In this document: piece after piece, positions 8,836 through 17,828 of the stretch | Position numbering within the stretch: position 1 is the stretch's first letter | Layout: each line of letters begins with the position of its first letter | Source: Aliidiomarina iranensis | Lineage (GTDB): Bacteria; Pseudomonadota; Gammaproteobacteria; Enterobacterales; Alteromonadaceae | Reading direction: 5' to 3' | Assembly (NCBI RefSeq): GCF_003987135.1 | Contig: NZ_PIPJ01000011.1 | Coordinates: forward strand, 1-64,000 | DNA length: 64,000 bases | Made by a program: the position numbers and the translations under genes | Notes under the pieces: model-generated | What the model saw: only the letters and a program-made list of their open reading frames with translations | Databases searched by the model: none | Told to the model about the DNA's origin: nothing

Positions 8836-9528
8836 TTAGCGATAGCTCAATAAGTGTTGATAACGGCCGGTAACATGGTGATGTTCGTTCAAACTCAATA
8901 ACCGCGGCGCTTGCTCGGGTTTGTACAAAAACCGGCTTAACCCTGAATTCACCAACCGTGCGTTAATTTCCATCATTTGCGCCGAAGGCATGCCCAAGCT
9001 GCCCATTGTTGTAAGTGCAATTGGCCCACCTGAGGTGATCACGGCGATACGCTTGTGTTCAGAAAGCTCAGCCAAGCTTTGCCATGCCGCTTTCACTCTT
9101 GCCACAAAATGCTGCCATGGCTCTTGATATTCAGTATCGTAAGCGCCTGATTGCCAACGTGTTACGGCTTTCATAAAGAGCCCAAGCACTTCTGTTTCGC
9201 TGATATTGGGCTTACCATCAGGGCTAAATAATTCTTGCAGTTTTGGTTCATCGTTCGCCAATGCTTGCATCACCGCCCGATGATCAAATTCGTTCCAAAA
9301 CGGCTGTTCAATAACGTCTAGCGGCCTAGTATAGCCTTGCAAAAAGGCTTCCGCACTTTGCTGATGCCGCTTCAGGCCACCCCGCACTAAAATATCAAAA
9401 TGTTCTTCCTGGCTATTCAGCACCGCACCTAAATGCGTAAGTTGCTCAACACCCAAGGGCGACAGTTGATCGTAATCTGCGGCACCAAATGAAGCTTGGC
9501 CATGGCGAATTAAGGTTACCAGAGCCAT
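8836..9528 (-). CDS. histidine phosphatase family protein
   Basis: 230 aa. The phosphoglycerate-mutase-like RHG motif is at residues 8-10, with the catalytic His at 9 and GQAS following. The second conserved His of the family, usually in an (S/T)HGG motif, appears to be Ser here (VITSGGPI). Activity may therefore be altered, though this variant occurs in some family members. It starts 2 nt after the stop of the kinase gene with GAGG upstream, so the two are co-translated. A role in removing phosphate from an intermediate or from CoA precursors is possible but unproven. Confidence 0.85.
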   Translation of the reverse strand: MALVTLIRHGQASFGAADYDQLSPLGVEQLTHLGAVLNSQEEHFDILVRGGLKRHQQSAEAFLQGYTRPLDVIEQPFWNEFDHRAVMQALANDEPKLQELFSPDGKPNISETEVLGLFMKAVTRWQSGAYDTEYQEPWQHFVARVKAAWQSLAELSEHKRIAVITSGGPIALTTMGSLGMPSAQMMEINARLVNSGLSRFLYKPEQAPRLLSLNEHHHVTGRYQHLLSYR

Positions 9529-9529
9529 A

Positions 9530-10603
9530 TTAACCTCGCTGTGCGCGCATTAGCTTACGGCAACGGCGATGGAGGTAATGCACAACAAACCAAAAATTCT
9601 TAAATGCCGGATTCTGCGTTTGCTTATGGTGATATCGATAATAAATTTGTTGCGCAATCACGGATAAGCGAAATAAGCCGAATACCTGATAGAAGGTGAT
9701 ATCGATTTTCCCCAAGCCCATTTTTTCACAGTAATAGGCCACTACTTCATCGCGGCTAAGCATTCCTTTTAAGTGTGTGGGTTGCCGGCGAGTCGCTTTC
9801 GCTACGCGATCATCATCCGCCTGAACCCAGTAGGCTAGTAAGTTGCCAAGCTCTACGAGCGGATCGCCAATGGTGGCTAATTCCCAATCTAACACCGCTA
9901 AAATTTCGGTTGGATCATCCGGATTCAGCACTAAATTATCGAACCGAAAATCATTGTGGGTAACACACAACACTTCCTGATTTGGCTTATTTGCTTCCAG
10001 CCAACGCATAATTTTCTTACCCGAGGGCACGTTCCAAGTTTTTGCTTTGCTGTAGCGCTGATTCCAACCAGCAACCTGGCGGTCAATGTAACCCTCGCCT
10101 TTGCCGATAGAATCAAGCCCGGCCTCAATGTAATTTACTTTATGCAAGGCAATTAACTGATCTAACATATTGGTGCATAATGTTCGCACCTGCGCCTCGC
10201 TCAACGCCAAATCACGCGGCATATTTTTGCGCGGAATAATACCTTCAACCCGTTCCATCACATAAAAATCAGTACCGATTAAACTGGTATCTTCGCAGTA
10301 GCCCAACATGTTCGGCACCACCGGGTAGTGTTTCTTCAACATTAATTGAATATCATGTTCCCGTTGCATGTTGTGCGCTGATTTCGCCTTGGTGCCCGCG
10401 GGCGGGCGGCGTAATATTAAATCAGCATTGCTGTAAGCTAAACGGTAGGTCCAGTTCGATGCACCACCGGGAAACTGCGTTAGTTCCGGTTCGCCTTCAA
10501 TCTCTGGGCGCTTCGATTTAATCCAAGCATCTACCGCAGCTACATCAAAGGATTCTTGCTCTCGTACAGCAACACCTGTATCGATAACCGTTGGTTTACT
10601 CAT
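9530..10603 (-). CDS. APH-like phosphotransferase (ACAD10/11 kinase-domain family)
   Basis: 357-aa protein with the aminoglycoside phosphotransferase/choline kinase fold. GGASNWTYRL is at 46-55 and RRP at 65-67. The catalytic loop THNDFRFDN has H216, D218 and N223, and the Mg-binding VLDWELATIGDP has D239. This subfamily is the stand-alone counterpart of the kinase domain of animal ACAD10/ACAD11 and of LvaA, which phosphorylates the 4-hydroxyl of 4-hydroxyacyl-CoA. The acyl-CoA dehydrogenase partner overlaps its start by 4 bp, strong contextual support for that role rather than antibiotic resistance. Confidence 0.88.
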   Translation of the reverse strand: MSKPTVIDTGVAVREQESFDVAAVDAWIKSKRPEIEGEPELTQFPGGASNWTYRLAYSNADLILRRPPAGTKAKSAHNMQREHDIQLMLKKHYPVVPNMLGYCEDTSLIGTDFYVMERVEGIIPRKNMPRDLALSEAQVRTLCTNMLDQLIALHKVNYIEAGLDSIGKGEGYIDRQVAGWNQRYSKAKTWNVPSGKKIMRWLEANKPNQEVLCVTHNDFRFDNLVLNPDDPTEILAVLDWELATIGDPLVELGNLLAYWVQADDDRVAKATRRQPTHLKGMLSRDEVVAYYCEKMGLGKIDITFYQVFGLFRLSVIAQQIYYRYHHKQTQNPAFKNFWFVVHYLHRRCRKLMRAQRG

Positions 10604-11829
10604 GATTTATCCTGTCGATATTTTTTTAGTTCTTGCCGCAACACCGTGGCTTGATGCACTTCATCGGGGCCATCGGCTAGGCGCAGCGCGCGCGCCATTG
10701 CGTAGAAACCAGTGAGTATATAATCATGGCTCAAGCCGCCGCCACCGTGTATTTGCATGGCGTCATCTACCACATTCTGTAACACCGTGGGCACTACCGC
10801 TTTAATACCGGCGATTTCACTCGCCGCTGCCCGAACCCCAGCAGAATCAATTACGTTGGCAGTATACATGGTATAAAGCCGGGCCTGGTCGATTGCCATT
10901 CTGTGTTTCGCCACCCGTGTGCCGTTATCACCAAGCTTCAGCAGCGGCTGGCCAAATGCTACTCGGCTCATGCCACGGGTAATCATCAGCTCTAACGAAC
11001 GCTCGGCTGCGCCTAGTGCACGCATACAATGGTGTATCCGGCCTGGCCCTAAACGCCCTTGCGCAATCGCAAACCCTGCCCCTAGCTTACCAATTACATT
11101 ACTCTTGGGCACCCGCACATTATCGAAACTCACTTCACCATGGCCATACGGCGCATCGTAATCGCCAAATACGCTAAGCATGCGCTCAATGGTAACACCT
11201 GGGGCATCGAGCGGCACCAAAACCATACTGTGGCGTTGATGGCGATCCGCATCAGGATCGGTTAACCCCATAACTATCGCTACTTTCGCATTCGGATGCC
11301 CAAGCCCAGTAGACCACCACTTCCTGCCGGTAATCACTACCTCATCACCATCAGCAACGATGCGAGTTTCCATGTTAGTAGCATCAGAGGAAGCTACCTG
11401 CGGCTCTGTCATACCGAACACGGAACGAATTTCACCGCGCAACAAAGGTTTTAGCCAAGTATCTTTTTGAGCTTCTGTTCCGAAGTGATACAACACTTCC
11501 ATGTTACCGGTATCTGGCGCATTACAATTAAAAATTTCCGGGGCAATAATGCTGCGCCCCATTTCTTCTGCCAACGGCGCGTATTCACTGGTAGAAAGGC
11601 CCGCGGCTAGATCGGCATCCGGTAAGAATAAGTTCCATAATCCTGCCTCGTGAGCTTTCGCCTTAAGCGCTTCGATTTGTTCAGGCACCTGCCACTCGCG
11701 CCAATTACCATGGCCGTGTGTTTGTGTAACTTCTGCCAATATTTCGGCTTCTAGTGGATAAACATGCTCTTTCATGAAGGCTTGCACGCGGCTCAAATAC
11801 TGCTGCGAACGTTCTGATAATCCAAACAT
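10600..11829 (-). CDS. acyl-CoA dehydrogenase family protein (LvaC/ACAD11-like)
   Basis: 409 aa FAD flavoprotein. Recognisable segments are the middle-domain FGMTEPQVASSDATNM, TGRKWWSTGLGHP, and the C-terminal DDAMQIHGGGGLSHDYIL and RLADGPDEVH. This branch (ACAD10/11-like) carries an N-terminal extension and, where studied, eliminates phosphate from 4-phosphoacyl-CoA instead of simply making an enoyl-CoA. It is the first gene of the cluster, with a GGAGA site upstream of the ATG, and is translationally coupled to the kinase. A LysR gene is divergent 80 bp away, the usual layout for a LysR-controlled catabolic operon. Confidence 0.9.
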   Translation of the reverse strand: MFGLSERSQQYLSRVQAFMKEHVYPLEAEILAEVTQTHGHGNWREWQVPEQIEALKAKAHEAGLWNLFLPDADLAAGLSTSEYAPLAEEMGRSIIAPEIFNCNAPDTGNMEVLYHFGTEAQKDTWLKPLLRGEIRSVFGMTEPQVASSDATNMETRIVADGDEVVITGRKWWSTGLGHPNAKVAIVMGLTDPDADRHQRHSMVLVPLDAPGVTIERMLSVFGDYDAPYGHGEVSFDNVRVPKSNVIGKLGAGFAIAQGRLGPGRIHHCMRALGAAERSLELMITRGMSRVAFGQPLLKLGDNGTRVAKHRMAIDQARLYTMYTANVIDSAGVRAAASEIAGIKAVVPTVLQNVVDDAMQIHGGGGLSHDYILTGFYAMARALRLADGPDEVHQATVLRQELKKYRQDKS

Positions 11830-11909
11830 GGCGATTCTCCTAAAAATAAGTGGCTACATCCTACGAATTTTCTTAACATGAATGAAGTGAAAGTTATTTA
11901 AGGTATTAC

Positions 11910-12827
11910 ATGAATCAAATTCACTTTAATCAGCTCAGTAAAATCGATTTAAATTTGTTGCGGGTTTTAGTAGCCATTCACCGGGAACGGCAGCTGGCAA
12001 GAGCGGCTACCGAACTATCCCTTACGCCATCGGCAATTAGCCATGCTTTGCGCCGCCTGCGCGATATTTTTGACGATGAGCTGTTTGTTCGCAGTGGCCG
12101 GTACTTACGCCCTACGGCGCTATGCGAAAAGCTGGCACCGGAATTAAATGAGGTATTAGCGCGGATGCAAGGCTTGCTAAGCCGAGGCGTAAACTTCAGC
12201 CCTGCCACTACCCAACGCGTATTTCGGATTGGTATGCCTGAAGCCATTGAAGCCGAGCTTTATCCACGCTTGTATCGGCAATTTCAACATGCGGCTCCGA
12301 ACGCTAAGTTTGAGAGCTTGGCTGTGCCTCATGCGCAGATTGGTGATTACTTATTAAATCGAAAAGCCGATGTGGTAGTTGATGTTGCCATCGCCGCTCG
12401 CGCACCCGTTATGCAGAGGCCTCTGCTAAAAGAGCCTTTTGCAGTGCTTAGTAGAGAGCAAGATAAGAATCAGCTTACTCAAGCCCGCTACCTTGCCAGC
12501 AAACACATTGCTGTATCTACCCGAGCACGGGGTTCTGTGCTGGAAGATCTTTTACTGAAAGAATTAGGCGTAGAACGCGACATACTTGCGCGTGTGCAAA
12601 GTTATCAAACTGCAGCGCAATTGGTAAGCCAAACGGGCGCCCTACTCACGTTGCCCGAACGCATCGCTAAACAGTTGGTAACGCAATATAATTTACGCAA
12701 CTGGCCCATGCCGATCGATGTTCCGGCTACGCGCTTACAACTTTATTGGCATTCTGCCTATCAGCATGATCCCGCGCTGAGCTGGTTATTAGCGGAGTTC
12801 GATGGCATTGCGAGCGATTCGTTTTAA
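11910..12827 (+). CDS. LysR family transcriptional regulator
   Basis: 305 aa. The N-terminal winged helix-turn-helix is clear at residues 13-70 (LNLLRVLVAIHRER, TLTPSAISHALRRLR-like helix, FVRSGRYLRPT), followed by an effector-binding domain. It is transcribed divergently from the acyl-CoA dehydrogenase cluster across an 80-bp gap. By analogy with most LysR pairs it probably controls that cluster and itself from the shared region. I did not find one convincing T-N11-A operator. The inducer is unknown; an acyl-CoA or hydroxy acid would fit the neighbours. Confidence 0.9.
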   Translation: MNQIHFNQLSKIDLNLLRVLVAIHRERQLARAATELSLTPSAISHALRRLRDIFDDELFVRSGRYLRPTALCEKLAPELNEVLARMQGLLSRGVNFSPATTQRVFRIGMPEAIEAELYPRLYRQFQHAAPNAKFESLAVPHAQIGDYLLNRKADVVVDVAIAARAPVMQRPLLKEPFAVLSREQDKNQLTQARYLASKHIAVSTRARGSVLEDLLLKELGVERDILARVQSYQTAAQLVSQTGALLTLPERIAKQLVTQYNLRNWPMPIDVPATRLQLYWHSAYQHDPALSWLLAEFDGIASDSF

Positions 12828-12936
12828 ATAGTTACATTTAGTTACACTTTTTATGATTGCGATTTGTTTACTTTTTTCGCTACCCGACTAAGCTACTCAG
12901 TATAGTATTTAACTAAATAGCAAAATAAGGCCTAGT

Positions 12937-13905
12937 ATGGGATTCATCAGTGTGCTTAAGAAAGCCAAAATCGCTTCACCAATCATTGCCGGATTATTCC
13001 TGCTTAGCATGCCTGTTTCAGCAACTTTAGCTGCATCCGAAACGCGGGGAAGTGATAACAACGAAGTGAAAGCCGAAAAGCTTTGTGAAGATGGCTCCTG
13101 TGAGCCTCACATTGCTATGCTCCACCGCTTAGCGCGTTATGGTTATCAGGATGCTCAAGCTGTTCTTGGGGTAATGTATATATCAGGCGATGGTGTTGAT
13201 AAAGATGTGGAACACGGTGTTACGCTCATACAGTTGGCAGCGAAGCGCGGCGGCGCAATGGCCATATTAGCGCTTTCGAAATGGCATCGCGAAGGCTTAT
13301 ATGTTGAACAAGATATAGTGAGAGCAAATGAGCTTCTCGATAAAGCAGTTGAACTAAACTATCCCCCTGCTAAATATCAAAAATCATTATATTTGTTTGC
13401 GAGCGAAGATGAACAATCTATTCATGAGGCGAATGAATTATTAGAAGCGGCCGCTCGTTGGGGTTCACCGCCCGCAATGTTTCTGCTTGCTCGTATGAAG
13501 CTTCTTGGGGAGTGGGTTGAATATGATTTAGCGGGCGCATCGAATTTACTGGCGCGGCTAAGCCGTGAAGGCCACGAGGGTGCTCGCGCATTATCGCGGC
13601 AGTTAATTACGCAAATCGAACAAGAAGCACAAGAAAATGCAACAATTGATAAAGAAACACTCGAAGTTGCGGAACGTTTAGAGCGGTTCACTAACATAGA
13701 GCGTATTCGAGTTACGCCACTATCCTTCGGTAGAACACATTCAGCGGTATCTGACATAACCTTCGAGATGGACCGAACCTTTAATCGTGGCAGTTTGTCA
13801 CGAATAAGAACGCAGCCCTGTAGCTTCGCAATGGGCTGTGTAAGTGTGCAGCCAAGCAATCGGCACGGAAGCATTGTAGATATGCTCTCAGATCCAACGC
13901 AATAA
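12937..13905 (+). CDS. Sel1-like repeat protein, exported
   Basis: 322 aa with an N-terminal signal segment (basic n-region, hydrophobic core around 14-32). The mature part has TPR-like Sel1 repeats, the clearest being AQAVLGVMYISGDGVDKDVE at about 70-89, then less exact copies containing LSKWHREGLYVEQD and FLLARMKLLGEWVEYD. These helical repeats mediate protein-protein contacts, usually in the periplasm. The last ~80 residues are not repeat-like and have a Cys pair (QPCSFAMGC). Partner and function are unknown. Confidence 0.78.
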   Translation: MGFISVLKKAKIASPIIAGLFLLSMPVSATLAASETRGSDNNEVKAEKLCEDGSCEPHIAMLHRLARYGYQDAQAVLGVMYISGDGVDKDVEHGVTLIQLAAKRGGAMAILALSKWHREGLYVEQDIVRANELLDKAVELNYPPAKYQKSLYLFASEDEQSIHEANELLEAAARWGSPPAMFLLARMKLLGEWVEYDLAGASNLLARLSREGHEGARALSRQLITQIEQEAQENATIDKETLEVAERLERFTNIERIRVTPLSFGRTHSAVSDITFEMDRTFNRGSLSRIRTQPCSFAMGCVSVQPSNRHGSIVDMLSDPTQ

Positions 13906-13942
13906 CCTTTAATCAGCAAAGCGAGTATCGTGCGTAGAAATA

Positions 13943-13972
13943 AAAAACGCTTCCCTGAGGAAGCGTTTTTAT
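13943..13972. terminator. bidirectional terminator between the Sel1 gene and sucD
   Basis: AAAAACGCTTCC and GGAAGCGTTTTT form a perfect 12-bp stem around a CTGA tetraloop, flanked by A and T runs. It serves the Sel1 gene on plus and the end of the sdh-suc block on minus. Confidence 0.92.
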
Positions 13973-14029
13973 TGGGTGCGCCTTGCGTATGTACCTTGCA
14001 AGGAAACTTAGCTCAGCTACACGAGCTGA

Positions 14030-14902
14030 TTACCAACCTGTTTTCTCACGTAATGCTTTACCGATATCGGCAAGGCTACGTACAGTTTTTACACCAGCAG
14101 CTTCAAGCGCTGCAAATTTCTCATCAGCAGTACCTTTACCACCAGAGATAATCGCACCAGCATGGCCCATACGCTTACCTGGAGGCGCAGTAACACCAGC
14201 AATGTAAGAAACCACAGGCTTAGTTACATTCGCTTTAATGTACTCAGCTGCTTCTTCTTCTGCAGTGCCACCGATTTCACCGATCATTACGATAGCTTCG
14301 GTTGCTGGATCTTTTTCGAACATCTCAAGGATATCGATAAAGTTAGAACCTGGAATTGGATCGCCACCAATACCAACACAGCTTGATTGGCCGAAGCCTT
14401 CATCTGTGGTTTGCTTAACTGCTTCGTAAGTAAGGGTACCAGAACGAGAAACGATACCTACTTTACCTGGCTTGTGAATGTGGCCTGGCATAATACCAAT
14501 TTTACATTCACCTGGTGTGATAACACCTGGGCAGTTAGGGCCGATCATGCGAACGCCCTTGTGCGTTAGGTACTCTTTCACATAAAGCATATCCAGCGTA
14601 GGGATACCTTCAGTAATACATACAATCAGTTCGATGCCGGCATCAGCAGCTTCGATGATTGAATCCTTACAGAAAGGTGCAGGTACGTAGATAACGGATG
14701 CCGTTGCACCAGTTTCTGCCACTGCTTCTTTCACGGTATTGAATACAGGTAAACCTAAGTGCGTTTGGCCGCCCTTACCTGGGGTTACGCCGCCAACCAT
14801 TTGCGTTCCATAAGCAATAGCTTGCTCAGAATGGAAGGTGCCTTGGCCGCCAGTGAAACCCTGACAGATTACTTTGGTGTCTTTATTAATCAGGATGCTC
14901 AT
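14030..14902 (-). CDS. sucD: succinyl-CoA ligase, alpha subunit
   Basis: 290 aa. Subunit that carries the phosphohistidine: H247 in RMGHAGAI matches the phosphorylated His of E. coli SucD. CoA-binding residues lie in [15 protein letters not shown] at 13-27. With SucC it converts succinyl-CoA, phosphate and NDP to succinate, CoA and NTP in the TCA cycle. Its ATG shares one base with the sucC stop (TAATG), with GGAGG just upstream inside sucC, so the subunits are co-translated. It is the last gene of the block, before a strong terminator. Confidence 0.98.
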   Translation of the reverse strand: MSILINKDTKVICQGFTGGQGTFHSEQAIAYGTQMVGGVTPGKGGQTHLGLPVFNTVKEAVAETGATASVIYVPAPFCKDSIIEAADAGIELIVCITEGIPTLDMLYVKEYLTHKGVRMIGPNCPGVITPGECKIGIMPGHIHKPGKVGIVSRSGTLTYEAVKQTTDEGFGQSSCVGIGGDPIPGSNFIDILEMFEKDPATEAIVMIGEIGGTAEEEAAEYIKANVTKPVVSYIAGVTAPPGKRMGHAGAIISGGKGTADEKFAALEAAGVKTVRSLADIGKALREKTGW

Positions 14903-16071
14903 TATTGACCTCCAGCCGCAGCAGCTACAACTTTCTGAGCTGCGTCAGATAAGCTGGTAGCAGCTTCAATGTTCAAACCGCTTTCCGCTAGCTTCTCTGT
15001 ACCAAGTTCAGCGTTGTTACCTTCAAGGCGCACAACAACTGGCACTTTAACGCCAACTTCTTCAACAGCACCAATGATACCTTCAGCGATCATATCGCAA
15101 CGAACGATGCCACCGAAGATGTTCACGAATACGGCTTTAACGCTCTTATCCGATAAGATGATTTTGAATGCTTCAGAAACGCGCTCTTTGGTAGCACCGC
15201 CACCAACATCTAGGAAGTTCGCTGGCTCGCCACCGCTAAGCTTAACGATATCCATTGTGCCCATCGCTAAGCCAGCACCGTTAACCATACAGCCGATGTT
15301 GCCATCAAGTGCTACGTAGTTAAGTTCAAATTTGGCAGCATGCGCTTCACGTGAATCTTCTTGCGAAGGATCGTGCATTTCTTTGATTTTAGGCTGACGG
15401 TAAATCGCATTGCTATCGATGTTAATTTTGCCATCTAAGCAATGTAGGTTGCCTTCATCAGTAATTACCAATGGGTTGATTTCTAACAGCGCGAAATCGT
15501 ACTGTTCGAACATTTTAGCTAAACCTAAAAAGATTTTCGTGAACTGCTTCACTTGATCTGGGTTTAAGCCCAATTGGAATGCTAAATCACGGCCTTGGTA
15601 AGGCTGTGCACCAACAGTTGGGTCGATGATCGCTTTTAAGATTTTTTCCGGGGTTTCTTCTGCAACTTTCTCAATTTCCACGCCGCCTTCAGTAGAGGCC
15701 ATGAAAACGATCTTACGTGTTGCACGGTCTACTACCGCACCGAGATAAAGTTCTTTATCGATATCGGTGAGGCTTTCAACCAAAATTTTTGCAACCGGTT
15801 GGCCGTTTGCATCAGTTTGATAAGTAACTAGGTTCTTACCAACCCAGTTATCTGCGAATGCGCGTACTTCATCTAGGGAAGAAACCAGTTTTACACCACC
15901 AGCTTTACCACGTCCACCAGCGTGAACCTGACATTTAACTACCCATTTGTCGCCGCCAATTTTCTTGGCTGCTTCTACGGCTTCATCAGCAGTGTCTACC
16001 GCGTATCCTTCAGATACTGGTAATCCAAACTCTCTGAAAAGCTGTTTTGCTTGATACTCATGCAAATTCAT
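14902..16071 (-). CDS. sucC: succinyl-CoA ligase, beta subunit
   Basis: 389 aa (E. coli 388). An N-terminal ATP-grasp domain begins [12 protein letters not shown] and includes [18 protein letters not shown]. The C-terminal ligase domain has [25 protein letters not shown] and [12 protein letters not shown]. It supplies the nucleotide-binding half of succinyl-CoA synthetase. The overlap with sucD is one base. A 130-nt gap with two hairpins separates it from sucB upstream. Confidence 0.98.
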   Translation of the reverse strand: MNLHEYQAKQLFREFGLPVSEGYAVDTADEAVEAAKKIGGDKWVVKCQVHAGGRGKAGGVKLVSSLDEVRAFADNWVGKNLVTYQTDANGQPVAKILVESLTDIDKELYLGAVVDRATRKIVFMASTEGGVEIEKVAEETPEKILKAIIDPTVGAQPYQGRDLAFQLGLNPDQVKQFTKIFLGLAKMFEQYDFALLEINPLVITDEGNLHCLDGKINIDSNAIYRQPKIKEMHDPSQEDSREAHAAKFELNYVALDGNIGCMVNGAGLAMGTMDIVKLSGGEPANFLDVGGGATKERVSEAFKIILSDKSVKAVFVNIFGGIVRCDMIAEGIIGAVEEVGVKVPVVVRLEGNNAELGTEKLAESGLNIEAATSLSDAAQKVVAAAAGGQ

Positions 16072-16102
16072 TATGCTTATTCCGTTTGTTCATTCAAAAC
16101 GA

Positions 16103-16192
16103 AAGCAGCCGAGGCTGCTTACCCGAATTTTCGCGCGAGATTATACAGTTTCCGCACTCAAAATGACAGCGGTAGCCGAAAATGGCTACCGC
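16103..16192 (-). terminator. tandem hairpins in the sucB-sucC gap (possible attenuator)
   Basis: Read on minus, GCGGTAGCC/GGCTACCGC (16192-16169) comes first. AAGCAGCC-TC-GGCTGCTT (16120-16103) follows, with TCGTTTTG after it. The second looks like a weak intrinsic terminator, the first like an mRNA-stabilising or processing hairpin. They could set a lower level of sucCD relative to sucAB, as happens in other gammaproteobacteria. Confidence 0.55.
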
Positions 16193-16201
16193 CGATTGCT
16201 T

Positions 16202-17812
16202 TTAGATATCCAGCAATAAACGCTGAGGATCTTCGAGCAGGTTTTTCACGGTAACTAAGAAGCCTACCGATTCTTTACCATCAATAATTCGGTGATCATA
16301 AGACATCGCCAAATACATCATTGGTAGAATTTCAACCTTGCCATCAATCGCCATTGGCCGATCTTGGATTTTGTGCATCCCCAAAATCGCGCTTTGTGGC
16401 GGATTCAAAATTGGTGTTGAGAGCAGTGAGCCAAATACACCGCCGTTCGTGATCGTGAAGTTACCACCTTGCATTTCATCCATGGTTAACTTGCCATCAC
16501 GGCCTTTCAACGCCAATTCTTTAATACCTGCTTCAATCTCAGCCAAGCTTAGCTTATCGCAATCACGTAACACTGGTGTAACTAGGCCACGTGGCGTTGA
16601 TACCGCAATGCTAACATCGAAGTAATTGTGATAAACAATTTCATCACCATCAATTGATGCGTTCACTTCTGGGAAGCGTTTTAATGCTTCAACAACAGCT
16701 TTCACGTAGAAAGACATGAAGCCTAGGCGAATGCCATGGCGTTCTTCAAATTCTTTCTGGTACGTTTTCCGTAGATCCATGATTGGCTTCATGTTCACTT
16801 CGTTAAACGTGGTTAGCATGGCTGTTGAGTTTTTCGCTTCTAGCAAACGCTTCGCAATAGTTTTGCGCAAACGTGTCATGGCCACACGTTTTTGTGTGCG
16901 ATCACCACTAACAGCAGCTGGTTTGCTTTCAGATTTACTTTCTGTTTTGCTTTCCGATTTCTTCTCACCCGCTGATTTCACATGCTTTTCAACATCTTCT
17001 TTAGTGATTCGGCCATCTTTACCAGTGCCTTTTACATCACTAGCACTTAAATCATTTTCAGCCAACAAACGACGCACAGAAGGGCTTACCGCATCGGCAT
17101 CTTTATCAGAGCCGCTTTCGTCTTTGCTTTCTGACTTGCTCTCTGATTTACCTTTTGCATTATCTTTTGATTTGGCAGCGCCGCCTTTCACGATCTTACC
17201 AATCACATCATGAGCGCCTACGTTTGCGCCTTCATCATGAATGATCTCACCAAGCACGCCATCAGCTTCCGCAACCACTTCCAAAACAACTTTGTCAGTT
17301 TCGATATCAACCAAGTTCTGATCGCGGCTTACACTATCGCCTGCTTTTACATGCCAAGCCGCAATTGTTGCTTCCGATACCGATTCCGGTAACTCAGGCA
17401 CTTTCACTTCAATTTCTTCACCAGAAGCTTCGCTTGAATCGTCTTCTGATTCTTCTTCTGAATCGTTATCCGCTTCTTCGGTGGTATCTTCGTCCGCCGA
17501 TTCATCAGCAGCATCTGATTTTTCTTCTTTCTTTGATTCTTTCTTGTCGTCAGAATCAGAACTCTCAGCAGCATCACCTTCTTCAATGCTGCCAATCACT
17601 TCTTGAGTTTTAACCGTTGCGCCCTCTTCCGCAGAAATCTTACCGATCACGCCGTCGGCCTCTGCAACAACTTCGAGTACAACTTTATCGGTTTCGATAT
17701 CTACCAGGTTTTGGTCACGGCTTACTTTATCGCCTTCCTTAACGTGCCAAGTTGCGATAGTGCCATCCGCTACGGATTCCGGTAATTCTGGTACTTTGAT
17801 TTCAATCGCCAT
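16202..17812 (-). CDS. sucB: 2-oxoglutarate dehydrogenase E2 (succinyltransferase) with two lipoyl domains
   Basis: 536 aa, about 130 longer than E. coli SucB because the lipoyl domain is duplicated. Lipoyl domain 1 is 1-78 with lipoyl-Lys at K43. An acidic Ser/Glu/Asp/Lys linker runs 80-132. Lipoyl domain 2 is 133-210 with K173. A second Lys/Ser/Glu linker runs 211-240, the E1/E3-binding domain is about 241-278 ([31 protein letters not shown] region), and a linker runs to 303. The catalytic domain ends with YDHRIIDG (H507, D511). The enzyme passes succinyl groups from E1 to CoA. E3 (lpd) is not in the window. Confidence 0.97.
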   Translation of the reverse strand: MAIEIKVPELPESVADGTIATWHVKEGDKVSRDQNLVDIETDKVVLEVVAEADGVIGKISAEEGATVKTQEVIGSIEEGDAAESSDSDDKKESKKEEKSDAADESADEDTTEEADNDSEEESEDDSSEASGEEIEVKVPELPESVSEATIAAWHVKAGDSVSRDQNLVDIETDKVVLEVVAEADGVLGEIIHDEGANVGAHDVIGKIVKGGAAKSKDNAKGKSESKSESKDESGSDKDADAVSPSVRRLLAENDLSASDVKGTGKDGRITKEDVEKHVKSAGEKKSESKTESKSESKPAAVSGDRTQKRVAMTRLRKTIAKRLLEAKNSTAMLTTFNEVNMKPIMDLRKTYQKEFEERHGIRLGFMSFYVKAVVEALKRFPEVNASIDGDEIVYHNYFDVSIAVSTPRGLVTPVLRDCDKLSLAEIEAGIKELALKGRDGKLTMDEMQGGNFTITNGGVFGSLLSTPILNPPQSAILGMHKIQDRPMAIDGKVEILPMMYLAMSYDHRIIDGKESVGFLVTVKNLLEDPQRLLLDI

Positions 17813-17828
17813 GATTTCATCTCACCTG

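Noticed and set aside
9530-10603. APH-like gene as an aminoglycoside resistance gene
   Set aside because: The sequence fits the ACAD10/11 kinase subfamily, and it is coupled to an acyl-CoA dehydrogenase in a catabolic cluster.
13422-13919. 165-codon frame antisense to the Sel1-repeat gene
   Set aside because: Ser/Arg-rich translation with no motif or ribosome-binding site, fully inside a better gene on the other strand.
16716-17213. 165-codon frame antisense to sucB
   Set aside because: A Leu/Ser-rich shadow of the Lys/Ser/Glu linker of SucB.
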